In this document: positions 1 through 9,764 of the stretch, in pieces | How the letters are laid out: each line of letters starts with the position of its first letter | Position numbering within the stretch: position 1 is the first letter of the stretch | NCBI GenBank assembly: GCA_903970185.1 | Contig: CAJCIC010000004.1 | Span: 1 to 64,000 of the forward strand | Direction of reading: 5' to 3' | Source of the DNA: Gammaproteobacteria bacterium | GTDB taxonomy: Bacteria; Pseudomonadota; Gammaproteobacteria; Burkholderiales; Burkholderiaceae_D | Length of the DNA: 64,000 nucleotides | Notes under the pieces: model-generated | The model's input: the letters and a program-made list of their open reading frames with translations, nothing else | Database searches by the model: none | Told to the model about the DNA's origin: nothing | Made by a program: the position numbers and the translations under genes

Positions 1-754
1 CGGTCACCGCCACGCTTGAGCCGTATCCCGCGCAATTCAGGCCCGCCGGCGCCTCGCCTTCTGCCAGCTTCGGCATGCGCACCGGCTCGTCCGAATAGAC
101 CGCATCGATATTGAAGCGCGCCTTGGGATTGCGCGGGAAGCCGTGCTCGCTGCGCAGCCGCTTGCGTACCCGTGCAAGCAGGGGATCATGTTCGGTGTGG
201 GCAAGATCACCGACGCGCACGCGCGTCGCGTCGGTCTGTCCGCCGGCACTGCCTATGACCAGCAGGCGGGCAGCCATTGCATGGCAATGGCGCGCCATCG
301 CGACCTTGGCACGACCGTCGTCAACCGCATCGATGATGACGTCAAAGCGACCGGCGGGGAGCAGTTCGGCGACATTCTCGGGGCCCACGAACTCCTCGAT
401 GCACGTCACCTGGCAGGCGCCATTGATGAGCCCGATGCGTTGGGCAAGTGCAATGACCTTGGCTTGCCCCAACGTCTGTGTCGTGGCCTGAATCTGCCGG
501 TTGACGTTGGATTCACTGACGTGATCAAGGTCAATCAGGGTCAAATTGCCCACTGCGCTTCGCGCCAGGGCCTCGACAATCCACGAGCCGACGCCGCCCA
601 CCCCGACGACGGCGACGTGCGCCGTCTGAAAGCGGGCCAGTGCCGCCTCGCCGTAGGCGCGCGCGACCCCTGAAAAGCGGCGCTTGTCCGACTCTGCGCC
701 GCCTGCGCCCGGCGTGCCCGCGCAAAACTCGTCAGGCAAGACGTCAACGCCCAT
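1..754 (-). CDS. tcdA: tRNA threonylcarbamoyladenosine dehydratase TcdA (partial, C-terminus off window)
   Basis: ThiF/E1-like ATP-dependent enzyme that cyclises N6-threonylcarbamoyladenosine at tRNA position 37. Reading leftward from an ATG at 754 the frame stays open to the window edge. It shows the family opening KRRFSGVARAYGEAAL, the nucleotide-binding stretch VAVVGVGGVGSW, the ESNVNRQ motif and the late GLNCAGYGSS motif with the family cysteine. About 251 residues are present, so only the last part is missing. It diverges from the ChaC-like gene. The 13-wide sua5 gene further along the window makes the preceding t6A modification, but the two are not linked here. Function is assigned by motif recognition. 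Confidence 0.88.
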   Translation of the reverse strand, partial: MGVDVLPDEFCAGTPGAGGAESDKRRFSGVARAYGEAALARFQTAHVAVVGVGGVGSWIVEALARSAVGNLTLIDLDHVSESNVNRQIQATTQTLGQAKVIALAQRIGLINGACQVTCIEEFVGPENVAELLPAGRFDVIIDAVDDGRAKVAMARHCHAMAARLLVIGSAGGQTDATRVRVGDLAHTEHDPLLARVRKRLRSEHGFPRNPKARFNIDAVYSDEPVRMPKLAEGEAPAGLNCAGYGSSVAVT

Positions 755-904
755 GACGCGAGCGTCGTTAGACAAAGGGTCGGGGGTGATCAATTCGGCT
801 CCAGAAGATGCGGCACCCCGATCCTCGGGGTCCCTGCGGGCGTTGGTTGCAACAAGGCAACAGGTGGCTTTTGCATTTTTACTTCCGGTCGGCACTCCGG
901 CAGA

Positions 905-1588
905 ATGACATACGTGGCTTCGGTTTCCCCCTCAGACAGCTCGGTTCCCGGCATCAACATGCTAAGCATCGCGCAGCGGGACGCTTCACTCTCGCAGATG
1001 CTCGCGCAGTGGAACGGCGAGGATCCTGTCTGGGTGTTCGCCTACGGCTCCCTGATCTGGCACCCCGAATTCAGCTTCGACCAACAAAGTTGCGGCGTCG
1101 TCTACGGTTTTCATCGCAGCCTTTGCCTCTGGTCGCGAGTGTATCGCGGCACGCCCGAGCAACCCGGGCTGGTCTTGGGACTTGAGCCCGGGGGGTCGTG
1201 TCGCGGCCTTGCGCTGCGCATTCCCGCGGCCATCGCAAGGCAGGAGCTGACCAAGCTCTGGAACCGCGAAATGATGACAGGCTCGTATAACCCGCGCTGG
1301 CTCGATGTGCGCACCCCGGGCGCCAATGCACCCAAGCATTTTCGCGCGATCGGCTTCGTGATGGACCGCAGCAACGCCCACTACGCGGGTGAACTCGATC
1401 GCGACACCCTGGTCAACACGCTTTGCACGGCGCGCGGCCAAAGGGGCAGCAGTGCCGACTACCTGCTTGCCACCGTCGCGTGCCTTGAGCAACACGGCAT
1501 CAGTGACCGCCACCTCGAAGGGCTGGCCGCCGATGTGCGGCGCCTGCTCGCAGCGCAGGCCGCCACCGCCGCTTGCGCTGCCTGCTAA
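905..1588 (+). CDS. ChaC-like gamma-glutamylcyclotransferase
   Basis: 227 residues with the ChaC/GGCT signature VFAYGSLIW near residue 42, followed by YGFHRSLCLWSRVYRGTPEQPGLVLGL, which is typical of glutathione-specific gamma-glutamylcyclotransferases. The expected reaction is cleavage of glutathione to 5-oxoproline and Cys-Gly in the cytoplasm. An internal ATG at about 959 is an alternative start that would shorten the poorly conserved N-terminus by 18 residues. The gene ends just before a strong hairpin shared with the convergent Hsp20 gene. Specificity for glutathione over other gamma-glutamyl amines is inferred from the family, not shown. Confidence 0.85.
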   Translation: MTYVASVSPSDSSVPGINMLSIAQRDASLSQMLAQWNGEDPVWVFAYGSLIWHPEFSFDQQSCGVVYGFHRSLCLWSRVYRGTPEQPGLVLGLEPGGSCRGLALRIPAAIARQELTKLWNREMMTGSYNPRWLDVRTPGANAPKHFRAIGFVMDRSNAHYAGELDRDTLVNTLCTARGQRGSSADYLLATVACLEQHGISDRHLEGLAADVRRLLAAQAATAACAAC

Positions 1589-1624
1589 GGGCGGGCCGCA
1601 AGGCCACCCCGCCGCGACAAAAGC

Positions 1625-1656
1625 AAGGGGCAGTGGATCACTCCACTGCCCCTTTT
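1625..1656. terminator. Bidirectional rho-independent terminator
   Basis: A 13-bp perfect stem (aaggggcagtgga / tccactgcccctt) closes a 4-nt loop. It is followed by T residues on the plus strand and flanked by A residues on the left, so it can act in both directions. It sits between the convergent ChaC-like and Hsp20 genes. Confidence 0.85.
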
Positions 1657-1676
1657 GCCTTCTGTTTCCGTGTGGA

Positions 1677-2120
1677 TTACTTGACCAGAAGGCGCTTTGG
1701 CTGGGCAACTTCCTTCTTCGGCAACACGAGCTTGAGCACGCCGTTCTCGTAGGTCGCATCGGCGCTGGCTTCGGACACTTCCAGCGGCAGCTCGAAGGTG
1801 CGCTCAAAACGGGTCGTGCGGCGCTGCGCGAAAAGCACGCGATCGGTCTCGGCGGCCAAAGGCGAACGCTTGGCTTCGGCCTTGACGCTGACCTTGGTGC
1901 CCTCGATGCTGATTTCGATGTCTTCCTTGGCAACACCTGGCATTTCGATGAATGCCTCGTAGCCGCTTGACGTTTCAATCACGTCAAAGCGTGCGTGGCT
2001 GACCACATCGCCGCCGACGGGGGCAGAAATCCAGTCATTCAGAACCGAATCGACCAGTCCGCCGAAAGCCTGACCGTTGACGCGGTGTAATACACTTGGA
2101 CGGAACACGTTGACGTACAT
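1677..2120 (-). CDS. Hsp20/alpha-crystallin family small heat-shock protein
   Basis: 147-residue holdase chaperone that binds unfolding proteins in the cytoplasm. The alpha-crystallin domain spans roughly residues 40-140, with the conserved FERTFELPLEV strand, the ENGVLKLVLPKK motif (G-x-L signature) and a C-terminal tail. The N-terminal region is short and hydrophobic. The start at 2120 is preceded by AGGAGA. A good RpoH-type promoter lies 43-69 nt upstream, which fits heat-shock induction. Confidence 0.9.
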   Translation of the reverse strand: MYVNVFRPSVLHRVNGQAFGGLVDSVLNDWISAPVGGDVVSHARFDVIETSSGYEAFIEMPGVAKEDIEISIEGTKVSVKAEAKRSPLAAETDRVLFAQRRTTRFERTFELPLEVSEASADATYENGVLKLVLPKKEVAQPKRLLVK

Positions 2121-2162
2121 GATCTTCTCCTAAAGAGTGGAATGAGGTGTGGGCAGGATCAG

Positions 2163-2189
2163 AAATAGGGTGCGGGCGCTCGATTTCAA
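2163..2189 (-). promoter_or_regulatory. RpoH (sigma-32)-type promoter for hsp20
   Basis: On the minus strand TTGAAA (2189-2184) is separated by 13 nt from CCCTATTT (2170-2163). This closely matches the sigma-32 consensus CTTGAAA-N11-15-CCCCATNT. The position is right for initiating about 35 nt before the hsp20 ATG. The match is seen directly; heat-shock control is inferred. Confidence 0.7.
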
Positions 2190-2193
2190 TCCC

Positions 2194-2221
2194 TTGAAAA
2201 TCGCGATTTCGATCCCCAAAG
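2194..2221 (+). promoter_or_regulatory. Possible second RpoH-like promoter facing pdxH
   Basis: The plus strand has CTTGAAA (TTGAAA at 2194-2199), then 14 nt, then CCCCAAAG from 2214. The -35 match is perfect and the -10 is partial. It lies 47 nt before the GTG start of pdxH. The spacer contains the palindrome AAATCGCGATTT. It could be a weak heat-shock promoter or a chance match. Confidence 0.35.
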
Positions 2222-2267
2222 AGGTCTGTTTTTGCCCTTGACGTAAGTAGAAACGAGGAGAAAAGGA

Positions 2268-2903
2268 GTGGCATTGGAGCTTGCCGGACTGCGCAAGGAC
2301 TACGGCCTGCGGGCGCTCTCCCGCGAGGATCTGGCTGACGACCCGCTTTTGCAGCTTAAGGCCTGGCTCACGCAAGCGCACGCGGCCGGGGTTCGGGAAG
2401 CCAACGCCATGACGCTTGCAACCGTGGGTGCCAATGGCCGCCCGTCAAGCAGGATCGTGCTGATCAAGGGCATCGATTCCGGCCTCGTCTGGTATACGAG
2501 TTATCACAGCCGCAAGGCCGTTGAACTCGCGATCCATCCGTTTGCATGTCTGCAGTTTCACTGGATCGACGAAGAGCGCCAGGTGCGCATCGAAGGCCAG
2601 GTGGAAAAAACCAGCGCAGCCGAGTCGGACGCCTACTTCGCCTCGCGGCCGCGTCCTTCGCAGATCGGCGCGTGGGCCTCGCCGCAAAGCCAGGTCATCG
2701 CCTCGCGCAGAGTGCTTGAGCAGGCCGAGATCGCGCTCAACCTGCGCTATCCGAACGAGGTGCCACGCCCCCCCGATTGGGGTGGCTTCAGGCTGATCCC
2801 GGACGTCTTCGAATTCTGGCAGGGCCGGGCCTCGCGGCTGCATGACCGCCTGGTTTACCGCCGCGCCGAAGGCGGATGGAAAATCGAGCGGCTCGCGCCT
2901 TAA
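2268..2903 (+). CDS. pdxH: Pyridoxamine 5'-phosphate oxidase
   Basis: FMN-dependent oxidase that converts pyridoxine/pyridoxamine phosphate to pyridoxal phosphate in the cytoplasm. The 211 residues carry the family order: SRIVLIKG (FMN binding, about 62-69), [20 protein letters not shown] and the C-terminal signature [16 protein letters not shown] with RLHDR. The start is GTG, preceded by AAAAGGA, which fixes the choice. Length is normal for the family. The product supports PLP enzymes such as KynU and the aminotransferase elsewhere in the window. Confidence 0.95.
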   Translation: MALELAGLRKDYGLRALSREDLADDPLLQLKAWLTQAHAAGVREANAMTLATVGANGRPSSRIVLIKGIDSGLVWYTSYHSRKAVELAIHPFACLQFHWIDEERQVRIEGQVEKTSAAESDAYFASRPRPSQIGAWASPQSQVIASRRVLEQAEIALNLRYPNEVPRPPDWGGFRLIPDVFEFWQGRASRLHDRLVYRRAEGGWKIERLAP

Positions 2904-3039
2904 TTCTAGGCAGAACTACCCCCGCCCGGGCAGCCGGGATGTGACATATTCACACCTTGCTATGAAATACTTGACGCGCAGCACCGTTTGCCACATTGCA
3001 TCCAAGAAAACAGAACAGGTCACGAAGGACGCCGACTTG

Positions 3040-3228
3040 ATGAAACGCTGGCTCGTCAAGGTGAAATCAAAGCGCGGGCTTGCCCTGCGCGACGTGTTGA
3101 TCTGCGCCGAAGACGAAAGCGCTGCCCGCAGACGCGTCCAGCGCATGTACCTGCTTTCGGACGTGGCGACGATCTGCCCGTCGCTTGAAGCCATGCGCTT
3201 TCCCCAGGCGCCGGCGCAAAAACGCTGA
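3040..3228 (+). CDS. Small conserved-looking basic protein, unknown function
   Basis: 62-residue ORF beginning MKRWLVKVKSKRGLALRDV. AAGGA lies 11 nt before the ATG. The frame is open upstream, but that part has no good ribosome binding site. The protein is basic at its N-terminus, has one Cys at about 23 and another near 49, and shows no domain I recognise. It lies between pdxH and msrA and is convergent with msrA (18-nt gap). I cannot assign a function, and it may not be coding. Confidence 0.45.
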   Translation: MKRWLVKVKSKRGLALRDVLICAEDESAARRRVQRMYLLSDVATICPSLEAMRFPQAPAQKR

Positions 3229-3246
3229 TCCAGCCAAACCTGATCC

Positions 3247-3819
3247 TTACGCTGCGGCCTTCCTCAGCTCGCTAAACGTCTTCTTGAACTTGGCCACTTT
3301 CGGACCAATCACGGCTGCGCAGTAGCCCTGATGCGGATGGTGGCTGAAGTATTCCTGGTGCTCGTCCTCCGCGCGCCAGTAAGGCGGTGCCGGCATCAGC
3401 TCGGTCACGACCGGGCGGCTAAAGGCCGCTCTCGCCTCGGCGAGGACCTCCTTGGCCACAACCTCCTGCTCGCTCGAATGGGTATAGATCACCGAGCGAT
3501 ACTGCGTGCCGACGTCATTGCCCTGGCGATTTAGCGTCGTCGGATCATGGATGCCGAAAAAAACCTCCAGGATTTGCCGGTACGTCACCTTGGCCGGATC
3601 GAATTCAATGCGCACGACTTCGGCGTGACCGGTATCACCGCCACAGACGCTGCGGTAGTCTGGCGCGTGCGTGGTGCCGCCGCTGTAGCCGGACTCGACG
3701 TCGACGACGCCCTTCAGATCCTCGTAGACGGCTTCAAGACACCAGAAGCAGCCGCCGCCAAGCGTGGCGAATTCGTGACCGGGACGGGGCTTGGCGGAAA
3801 GCGGATGGGCAATCGACAT
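3247..3819 (-). CDS. msrA: Peptide-methionine (S)-S-oxide reductase
   Basis: 190-residue enzyme that repairs methionine-S-sulfoxide in proteins using thioredoxin. The catalytic motif GGCFWCLEAVYED holds the nucleophilic Cys at about 24. Further family motifs are YSGG (45-48), GHAEVVRIEFDP, GNDVGTQYRS and the C-terminal HQEYFSHHPHQGYC with a likely resolving Cys. The frame continues far upstream, but similarity begins at MSIAHPLSAK, so I start at 3819. It is divergent from the flavin reductase gene. Confidence 0.93.
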   Translation of the reverse strand: MSIAHPLSAKPRPGHEFATLGGGCFWCLEAVYEDLKGVVDVESGYSGGTTHAPDYRSVCGGDTGHAEVVRIEFDPAKVTYRQILEVFFGIHDPTTLNRQGNDVGTQYRSVIYTHSSEQEVVAKEVLAEARAAFSRPVVTELMPAPPYWRAEDEHQEYFSHHPHQGYCAAVIGPKVAKFKKTFSELRKAAA

Positions 3820-3990
3820 GATCTGGACTCTTCGGTAAGAACTGCATTTCGTTGTGAACGGCAAGGAGCGCCTTTTGCGGCGCCTGGCCGATGTCGGGGC
3901 GCCCCCTTGGGAAAGGGCGCCTTGGTGCGCCCGGGGCGCCAGCTTGGTAGCATAGCGCTGCAACCTACGGGCCACAAAATCGCCTGCCCC

Positions 3991-4545
3991 ATGACCGAAC
4001 CTGGATTTGCGCCCGTGACAGCAACTGCAAGTACGGATTTTAGCGCCGAGGCGTTTCGCCTCGCGCTTGGCCAGTTCGCAACCGGCGTGACGGTTGTGAC
4101 CACGCTCGATCAGGACGGCGCGCCCGTCGGCCTGACAGCCAATTCTTTCAGTTCGGTCTCGCTCGAGCCGCCCCTTGTGCTTTGGAGCCTGGGCGTGAGC
4201 GCGAGCAGCCTTGCCCTTTATCGCGACTGCAGCCACTACGCGGTCAATGTGCTCGCGTCCGGACAGATCGAGCTTTCACGCCGCTTTAGCACGCGCAGCG
4301 TGCCCGCCAAGCATCGCTTCGAGGGCATCGAATGGCGCCGCGGCACGCACGGCGTGCCGATCATCGCCAACAGCTGCGCCTGGTTTCTTTGTTCCAACCG
4401 CAGCCGCTACCTCGAAGGCGATCATGTGATTTTCGTGGGTGAGGTGCAGGAACTCGGTTTTATGCCGAACGAGCCGCTGATCTTCCAGAACGGCCAATAC
4501 CACATGACCCAGCCGCACCCGACCAGCGGCGCGAAGGTCGCCTGA
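3991..4545 (+). CDS. Flavin reductase-like domain protein
   Basis: 184-residue NAD(P)H:flavin oxidoreductase of the flavin_reduct family (PF01613 type). The conserved core is FATGVTVVTTLDQDGAPVGLTANSFSSVSLEPPLVLWSL, with HYAVNVLA and HVIFVGEVQEL later. Such proteins supply reduced FMN/FAD to two-component monooxygenases. It is convergent with the fused anthraniloyl-CoA monooxygenase/reductase, but that family reduces its own flavin from NADH, so a partnership is not required. The frame is open upstream; I chose the ATG at 3991 because similarity starts soon after it. Confidence 0.8.
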   Translation: MTEPGFAPVTATASTDFSAEAFRLALGQFATGVTVVTTLDQDGAPVGLTANSFSSVSLEPPLVLWSLGVSASSLALYRDCSHYAVNVLASGQIELSRRFSTRSVPAKHRFEGIEWRRGTHGVPIIANSCAWFLCSNRSRYLEGDHVIFVGEVQELGFMPNEPLIFQNGQYHMTQPHPTSGAKVA

Positions 4546-4630
4546 CCGATCGGCGGCTGGCAAGCGCAATTCCGGCAAGCATCAGGATCAGCGCGACAAG
4601 CGATACGGCTTTGGTGACTCGCCTTGCGAC

Positions 4631-6937
4631 CTAGCGCCTGGCACTTGCCGCCTTGGCGCTGGCATCGGCGCGCGCGCGACGTTCCAGGGCGTAGAGCTGG
4701 CTCGCACCGGACAGATACGGCTTGGGCCAGGACACGCCCTCGAAATCCAGCGCCGCTGCCGCACGCAGGCTGAAGTAGGGATCGGCCAGGTGCAAGCGCG
4801 CGAGCGCGACCAGATCGGCACGGCCGGAAACCAGAAGCGTGTTGACCTGGTCCGCGCTTGTGATCGCGCCTACCGCCATCGTCGGCATCTGCGCTTCAAG
4901 CCGGATCTGCTCTGAGAACTGGGCCTGGAACATGCGCCCGTAGACCGGCGCGCTCAAGGGATCGGTCTGGCCCGACGAGACGTCAAGAACGTCGCATCCG
5001 AGCGCCTTGAGCGCTCGCGCGACTTGCAAGGTGTCATCCGGCGTCTGGCCGCCTTTGATCCAGTCGGTTGCCGAGACGCGCACCGACATCGGCTTGGCAT
5101 CGGGCCACACCGCACGGACGGCTTCAAATACTTCAAGCGGATATCTCAGGCGCCGCTTGAGATTTCCGCCGTAGCCATCGCTGCGGTGATTGGTGATCGG
5201 CGAGAGGAAGCTTGCCAACAGATAGCCGTGCGCCATGTGCAGTTCGAGCCAGTCAAAGCCGGCTCGATCAGCCCGTCGTGCCGCAGCGACGAAATCCTCG
5301 CGCACCACATCCATGTCGTGCCGCGTCATTTCGATCGGAGTCTGGTTGATGCCTTGGCGATACGGCAGTGGCGAGGGCGCAATGAGCGGCCAGTTGCCCC
5401 GCGGCAGCGGATGGTCGATGGCCTCCCAGCCCAGTTGCGTCGAGCCCTTGCGTCCGGCGTGGCCCAGTTGCATCGCGAACGTGGCGCCACTTTCTGCGTG
5501 CACGAAGGCAACGATTTCGGCCCAGGCACGTGCCTGTTCATCGCTCCAGATACCGGTGCAGCCAGGCGAGATGCGGCCGGTGTCGCTAACGCAGGTCATC
5601 TCGGTAAAGACCAGGCCCGCACCCCCGAGCGCGCGCGCGCCGTAGTGCACCAGATGCCAGGCCAGTGGCAATCCGTCGACGGCACGGTATTGCGCCATCG
5701 GCGAGACCACTACCCGGTTGTGGAGCACGACGTCACGCGCCTGAAACGGCGCGAACATCGGCGGCGCGCTGAAATCGCCTGGCAGGCGCACGTGCAAGGT
5801 GTTGGCCACCTGCTGGTTGAACCAGGCCTCGGCGCGCTCGATCAGGGGCGCATCGCGCAGGCGCAGGTTTTCGTGGGTGATCTGCTTTGAGCGTGACAAA
5901 AGGGAATAGTTGAACTGCAATGGCGCAAGACGCGCGACGCGCCTGACATTTTCGAACCAGCTGCTTGAGACCATCGCCGCATGCTGAATGCGCGCAACAT
6001 CATCGCGCCTTGCCGCTTCGTAATTGCGCGCCGCCTTCTGCACATCGCCCGGATCGGCAACGAGAGCGGCATGAAATGCAATCGCATCCTCAAGCGCGAG
6101 CTTGGTGCCCGAGCCGACAGAAAAGTGCGCCGTGTGCGCTGCGTCGCCCAAAAGCACCGTGCGCGCGTGCGACCAGCGCTTGCAGTGGACCGTCGGAAAC
6201 TGGCGCCACACCGAGCGGTTGGTCAGTACCCGTGCCGCGCGCAACTGGTCTGCGAACAGTTCTTCGACAAAGCGTGCGGTTCGCTCTTCGTCGTCAATGG
6301 CAAGCCCTGAAGCGAGGAAACAGTCATTGGTGGTCTCAACCACGAGCGTGCTCTCGCCTTCGGTGTACTGGTAGGCGTGCAGGTTCCAGATACCGTTGGG
6401 CGTCTCGGCAAAGGCGTAGGTGAATCCGGGAAGATTCAGATTTGCGCCAAGCCACACGAAGCGGTTGCTCGAGAGTTTCACTTCCGGCTCAACGTGGCGG
6501 GCAAGCTGCGTGCGCACGGCACTGTTGACGCCGTCTGCGGCCACGATCAGATCGGCATCGGCAAAATCGCTGGGCGCCACTTCGCATCCAAAACGGATGA
6601 CGACGCCGAGCTCTTCGGCACGCTCCTTCAGGATCCCGAGTAGCGTCAGGCGCTTGATGCCGGAAAAGCCGTGCCCGCTCGAGCGCGATACGGTCCCCTT
6701 GAAGTGGGTATAGATGTCGTCCCAATAGGCGAAGTTGGCACGAATGCGCTCGTGGCTGTCGCGATCGGCATCAGCAAGATTGGCCAGCGTCTCGTCTGAC
6801 AAGACGATGCCAAAACCGAAGCTGTCACTCGCCTGGTTGCGCTCGAACACCTCGATATCGGCGAAAGCGAAGCTCTTCTTGGCGAGAATCGCGAAATAAA
6901 GGCCCGCCGGCCCTGCGCCGATGATGCGAATTTTCAT
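4631..6937 (-). CDS. Anthraniloyl-CoA (2-aminobenzoyl-CoA) monooxygenase/reductase, fused flavoprotein
   Basis: 768 residues, two enzymes in one chain. Residues 1 to about 390 are a class-A flavoprotein monooxygenase: IIGAGPAGLYFA (FAD-binding), ADGVNSAVR, and LLGDAAHTAHFSVGSG. Residues about 395 to 768 are an old-yellow-enzyme type NADH:flavin oxidoreductase: NRVVVSPMAQY, QLGHAGRKGST, HMAHGYLLASFLSPITNHRSDGYGG. This architecture and size match Azoarcus evansii 2-aminobenzoyl-CoA monooxygenase/reductase. Databases often name the family salicylyl-CoA 5-hydroxylase/oxidoreductase. The divergent kynBUA operon makes anthranilate, which favours the anthraniloyl-CoA role. No CoA ligase is in the window. 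Confidence 0.85.
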   Translation of the reverse strand: MKIRIIGAGPAGLYFAILAKKSFAFADIEVFERNQASDSFGFGIVLSDETLANLADADRDSHERIRANFAYWDDIYTHFKGTVSRSSGHGFSGIKRLTLLGILKERAEELGVVIRFGCEVAPSDFADADLIVAADGVNSAVRTQLARHVEPEVKLSSNRFVWLGANLNLPGFTYAFAETPNGIWNLHAYQYTEGESTLVVETTNDCFLASGLAIDDEERTARFVEELFADQLRAARVLTNRSVWRQFPTVHCKRWSHARTVLLGDAAHTAHFSVGSGTKLALEDAIAFHAALVADPGDVQKAARNYEAARRDDVARIQHAAMVSSSWFENVRRVARLAPLQFNYSLLSRSKQITHENLRLRDAPLIERAEAWFNQQVANTLHVRLPGDFSAPPMFAPFQARDVVLHNRVVVSPMAQYRAVDGLPLAWHLVHYGARALGGAGLVFTEMTCVSDTGRISPGCTGIWSDEQARAWAEIVAFVHAESGATFAMQLGHAGRKGSTQLGWEAIDHPLPRGNWPLIAPSPLPYRQGINQTPIEMTRHDMDVVREDFVAAARRADRAGFDWLELHMAHGYLLASFLSPITNHRSDGYGGNLKRRLRYPLEVFEAVRAVWPDAKPMSVRVSATDWIKGGQTPDDTLQVARALKALGCDVLDVSSGQTDPLSAPVYGRMFQAQFSEQIRLEAQMPTMAVGAITSADQVNTLLVSGRADLVALARLHLADPYFSLRAAAALDFEGVSWPKPYLSGASQLYALERRARADASAKAASARR

Positions 6938-7039
6938 CGCGAGATTCTAACCGGCCCGCTGCGTTGCCCGCAGTAGACGAAACGACTAAACTCCTTGCTC
7001 TGCCCATCGCCGGCGCACCTGTTGCCCGCCATCGTTGCC

Positions 7040-7660
7040 GTGATTTTCGATATCAGCCCGGCGCTCTCGCCAGACCTTGCCGTCTGGCCAGGAGATACGC
7101 CGTTTGACGAAACCCGAACCTGGGCCATCGAAGGTGACGGTGTCGTCAATGTCAGCCGCGTGACGATGTCAACGCATAGCGGTGCGCATGCCGACGCGCC
7201 GCTGCATTACGACAAGGACGGCGCAGCGATCGGCGCCGTCGCACTCGATCCCTATCTTGGTCCTTGTCGCGTCGTCAATGCCATTGGCGTCAAGCAGGTC
7301 ACGCTGGCCGTGCTTGGCGATGCGCTCAAGAATATTCCGGCGCGCGTTCTTTTCAGAACGTATGCGAAGGCGCCAACCACGCAGTGGGATGCGGCGTTCG
7401 CATCGATCGATGCGGCGTTAATCGAGGTGCTTGCGGGCGCCGGGTGCAAGCTGATCGGCATTGACACGCCCTCGATCGATCCCGAGCAATCGAAATCGCT
7501 CGACGCGCACCATGCCGTGCGCCGCAACAAGATGGCGATCCTTGAAGGCATCGTGCTTGATGGCATCGACGCGGGGGACTACGAACTGATCGCGCTGCCG
7601 CTGAAATTCGCCAATCTCGATGCCAGTCCGGTGCGCGCCGTGCTGCGCAAGCTGCCATGA
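7040..7660 (+). CDS. kynB: Kynurenine formamidase
   Basis: Cyclase-family metal-dependent hydrolase that removes formate from N-formylkynurenine. Diagnostic motifs are [19 protein letters not shown] at the N-terminus and [15 protein letters not shown], which carries the metal-binding His and Asp residues. A TTG at 6995 would give 221 residues, but alignment to the family places the start at the GTG at 7040 (206 residues). No start has a convincing ribosome binding site. Its stop overlaps kynU by 4 nt (ATGA). It is divergent from the monooxygenase/reductase gene across about 100 nt. Confidence 0.9.
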   Translation: MIFDISPALSPDLAVWPGDTPFDETRTWAIEGDGVVNVSRVTMSTHSGAHADAPLHYDKDGAAIGAVALDPYLGPCRVVNAIGVKQVTLAVLGDALKNIPARVLFRTYAKAPTTQWDAAFASIDAALIEVLAGAGCKLIGIDTPSIDPEQSKSLDAHHAVRRNKMAILEGIVLDGIDAGDYELIALPLKFANLDASPVRAVLRKLP

Positions 7661-8943
7661 CGCCAAGCCGCGCCGATTGCCTCGCAATCGATTCTCGCGA
7701 CCCGCTGGCAGGACTGCGTGAACGCTTCACGCTGCCTGCAGATGTCATCTACCTCGATGGCAATTCCCTGGGCGCACTGCCGCGCGCAACCGCGGGGCTG
7801 ATCGCCAAGGCGATTTCCGGCGATTGGGGCGAAGGCCTGATTCGCAGCTGGAACGACGCCCATTGGGTCGATCTGCCCCAACGCGTCGGACAAAAGATCG
7901 CGCGCCTCATCGGGGCACGCGCAGCAGACGTGATCGCCTGCGATTCGACCTCGGTGAATCTTTTCAAGGTGCTTGCCGCCGCCCTTTTTATCCAGCAAGA
8001 CGATGCCCCCGGGCGCAAGACGATTGTGAGCGAGCGCGGCAATTTCCCGACCGACCTGTACGTTGCCGAAGGCGTGTGCGACATGCTCAATGCCACGACA
8101 GGCGGCTACCGCTTGCATCTGGTCGATGACAAGGACGGACTTGCCGCGGCACTCGCGGATCAACCCGCCGTGCTGATGCTCACGCACATTGACTACCGCA
8201 GCGGCTCGATGCATGACATGGCGGCCATCACCGCGCTTGCGCATCGCCACGGCGCGCTCGTGATCTGGGACCTGGCCCACTCGGCGGGCGCCATGCCGCT
8301 TGAGCTTGACCGATGCGGCGCTGATTTTGCCGTCGGCTGCGGCTACAAGTATCTCAACGGCGGGCCGGGCGCCCCCGCGTTTGTGTTTGTCGCAGGGCGC
8401 CATCAGCAACGTGCGCGGCAACCGCTTTCGGGATGGTTCGGGCATGCCAGCCCGTTTCGCTTTGAGAGCGGCTATCGCGCGGCCAACGGTATTTCCCGCT
8501 TCCTGTCGGGCACGCCGCAGGTCCTTGGCATGCTCGCGCTGGATGCCGGTGTCGATACGCTGCTTGGCGCCGAGCCTTTGGGCGGGCTCGCAGCACTTCG
8601 CGCCAAGTCACTCGCCCTCGGCGATCTTTTCATCACGCTCGCCAATGCCGGCCCCGCAAGAGACGTCATGAAGCTGATCACGCCGAAAGATCCGCGCCAG
8701 CGCGGCAGCCAGGTCAGCTTTCTGGCCGATTCGAGCCGGATTGACGGCTACGCCGTGATGCAGGCGCTCATCGAGCGCAAGGTGATCGGTGATTATCGCG
8801 ACCCTGATCTCCTGCGCTTTGGCATGGCCCCGGCCTATCTGCGCTATGTCGATGTGTTTGACGCCGTGGCCATCCTGAATGACACGATCGCGTCCCGCAG
8901 CTGGGAAGAGGAACGCTTCGCGCTGCGCGCGGAGGTGACGTGA
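7657..8943 (+). CDS. kynU: Kynureninase
   Basis: PLP enzyme that cleaves kynurenine to anthranilate and alanine. At 428 residues it has the usual length. Motifs include [11 protein letters not shown] at about 32-42, [11 protein letters not shown], the aspartate-bearing [11 protein letters not shown] and the PLP lysine in [14 protein letters not shown]. It overlaps kynB upstream (ATGA) and kynA downstream (GTGA), so the three are probably translationally coupled. Confidence 0.95.
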   Translation: MTPSRADCLAIDSRDPLAGLRERFTLPADVIYLDGNSLGALPRATAGLIAKAISGDWGEGLIRSWNDAHWVDLPQRVGQKIARLIGARAADVIACDSTSVNLFKVLAAALFIQQDDAPGRKTIVSERGNFPTDLYVAEGVCDMLNATTGGYRLHLVDDKDGLAAALADQPAVLMLTHIDYRSGSMHDMAAITALAHRHGALVIWDLAHSAGAMPLELDRCGADFAVGCGYKYLNGGPGAPAFVFVAGRHQQRARQPLSGWFGHASPFRFESGYRAANGISRFLSGTPQVLGMLALDAGVDTLLGAEPLGGLAALRAKSLALGDLFITLANAGPARDVMKLITPKDPRQRGSQVSFLADSSRIDGYAVMQALIERKVIGDYRDPDLLRFGMAPAYLRYVDVFDAVAILNDTIASRSWEEERFALRAEVT

Positions 8944-9764
8944 GCACCGAGGATTTCCCCGAAGGCGCGAAGACCGATTTCTCCGCCGACATGAGTTACG
9001 GCGACTATCTGCATCTTGATCGCGTGCTCAACGCGCAAGAGCCAAGATCGCAGGACCACAACGAAATGCTGTTCATCATCCAGCATCAGACCAGCGAGCT
9101 CTGGATCAAGCTGATGTTGCACGAACTGCGTGCAGCAGTCCGATGCATTGCAGCCGATGAGCTTGGCAACGCCTTCAAAATGCTCGCACGCGTGTCGCGC
9201 ATCCTTGAACAACTGGTGCATGCCTGGGATGTACTGTCGACGCTGACGCCGTCCGAATACAGCAACATGCGGCCGTCTTTGGGCTCTTCTTCGGGCTTTC
9301 AGTCCTACCAGTATCGCGAGGTCGAGTTTCTTCTTGGCAACAAGAATTCCAACATGCTAAGGCCGCATCGCGACGCGCCCGAGGCCCTGGCGAGGCTGCA
9401 CCTGGCGCTCGCTGCGCCCTCGCTCTACGACGAATCGTTGCGCCTGCTCGAAAGGCGCGGCTTTAGCCTTCTCGCACGCAAGGCGCCGCAATCCTACGTC
9501 TACCAGTCAAGCGAAAGCGTGGAGAAAGCCTGGCTCGAAATCTATCGCCATCCTGAAAAATACTGGGACCTGTATCAACTTGCAGAAGAGCTGATCGATC
9601 TCGAAGATGCCTTTCGCCAGTGGCGCTTTCGCCATGTCACAACGGTTGAGCGCATCATCGGATTCAAGCCAGGTACTGGCGGCACCGCAGGCGTTAGCTA
9701 TCTGCGCAAGATGCTCGATGTCGTCCTGTTTCCCGAACTCTGGAAAGTCCGAACCGACCTATGA
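8940..9764 (+). CDS. kynA: Tryptophan 2,3-dioxygenase
   Basis: Haem enzyme that opens the indole ring to N-formylkynurenine, the first step of the pathway. The 274 residues contain the substrate-pocket stretch [16 protein letters not shown], the [18 protein letters not shown] block, and [21 protein letters not shown] with the proximal haem His. The GTG start overlaps the kynU stop by 4 nt, and its own stop overlaps the next gene by 4 nt. The gene order kynB-kynU-kynA is therefore the reverse of the reaction order. Confidence 0.95.
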   Translation: MSTEDFPEGAKTDFSADMSYGDYLHLDRVLNAQEPRSQDHNEMLFIIQHQTSELWIKLMLHELRAAVRCIAADELGNAFKMLARVSRILEQLVHAWDVLSTLTPSEYSNMRPSLGSSSGFQSYQYREVEFLLGNKNSNMLRPHRDAPEALARLHLALAAPSLYDESLRLLERRGFSLLARKAPQSYVYQSSESVEKAWLEIYRHPEKYWDLYQLAEELIDLEDAFRQWRFRHVTTVERIIGFKPGTGGTAGVSYLRKMLDVVLFPELWKVRTDL

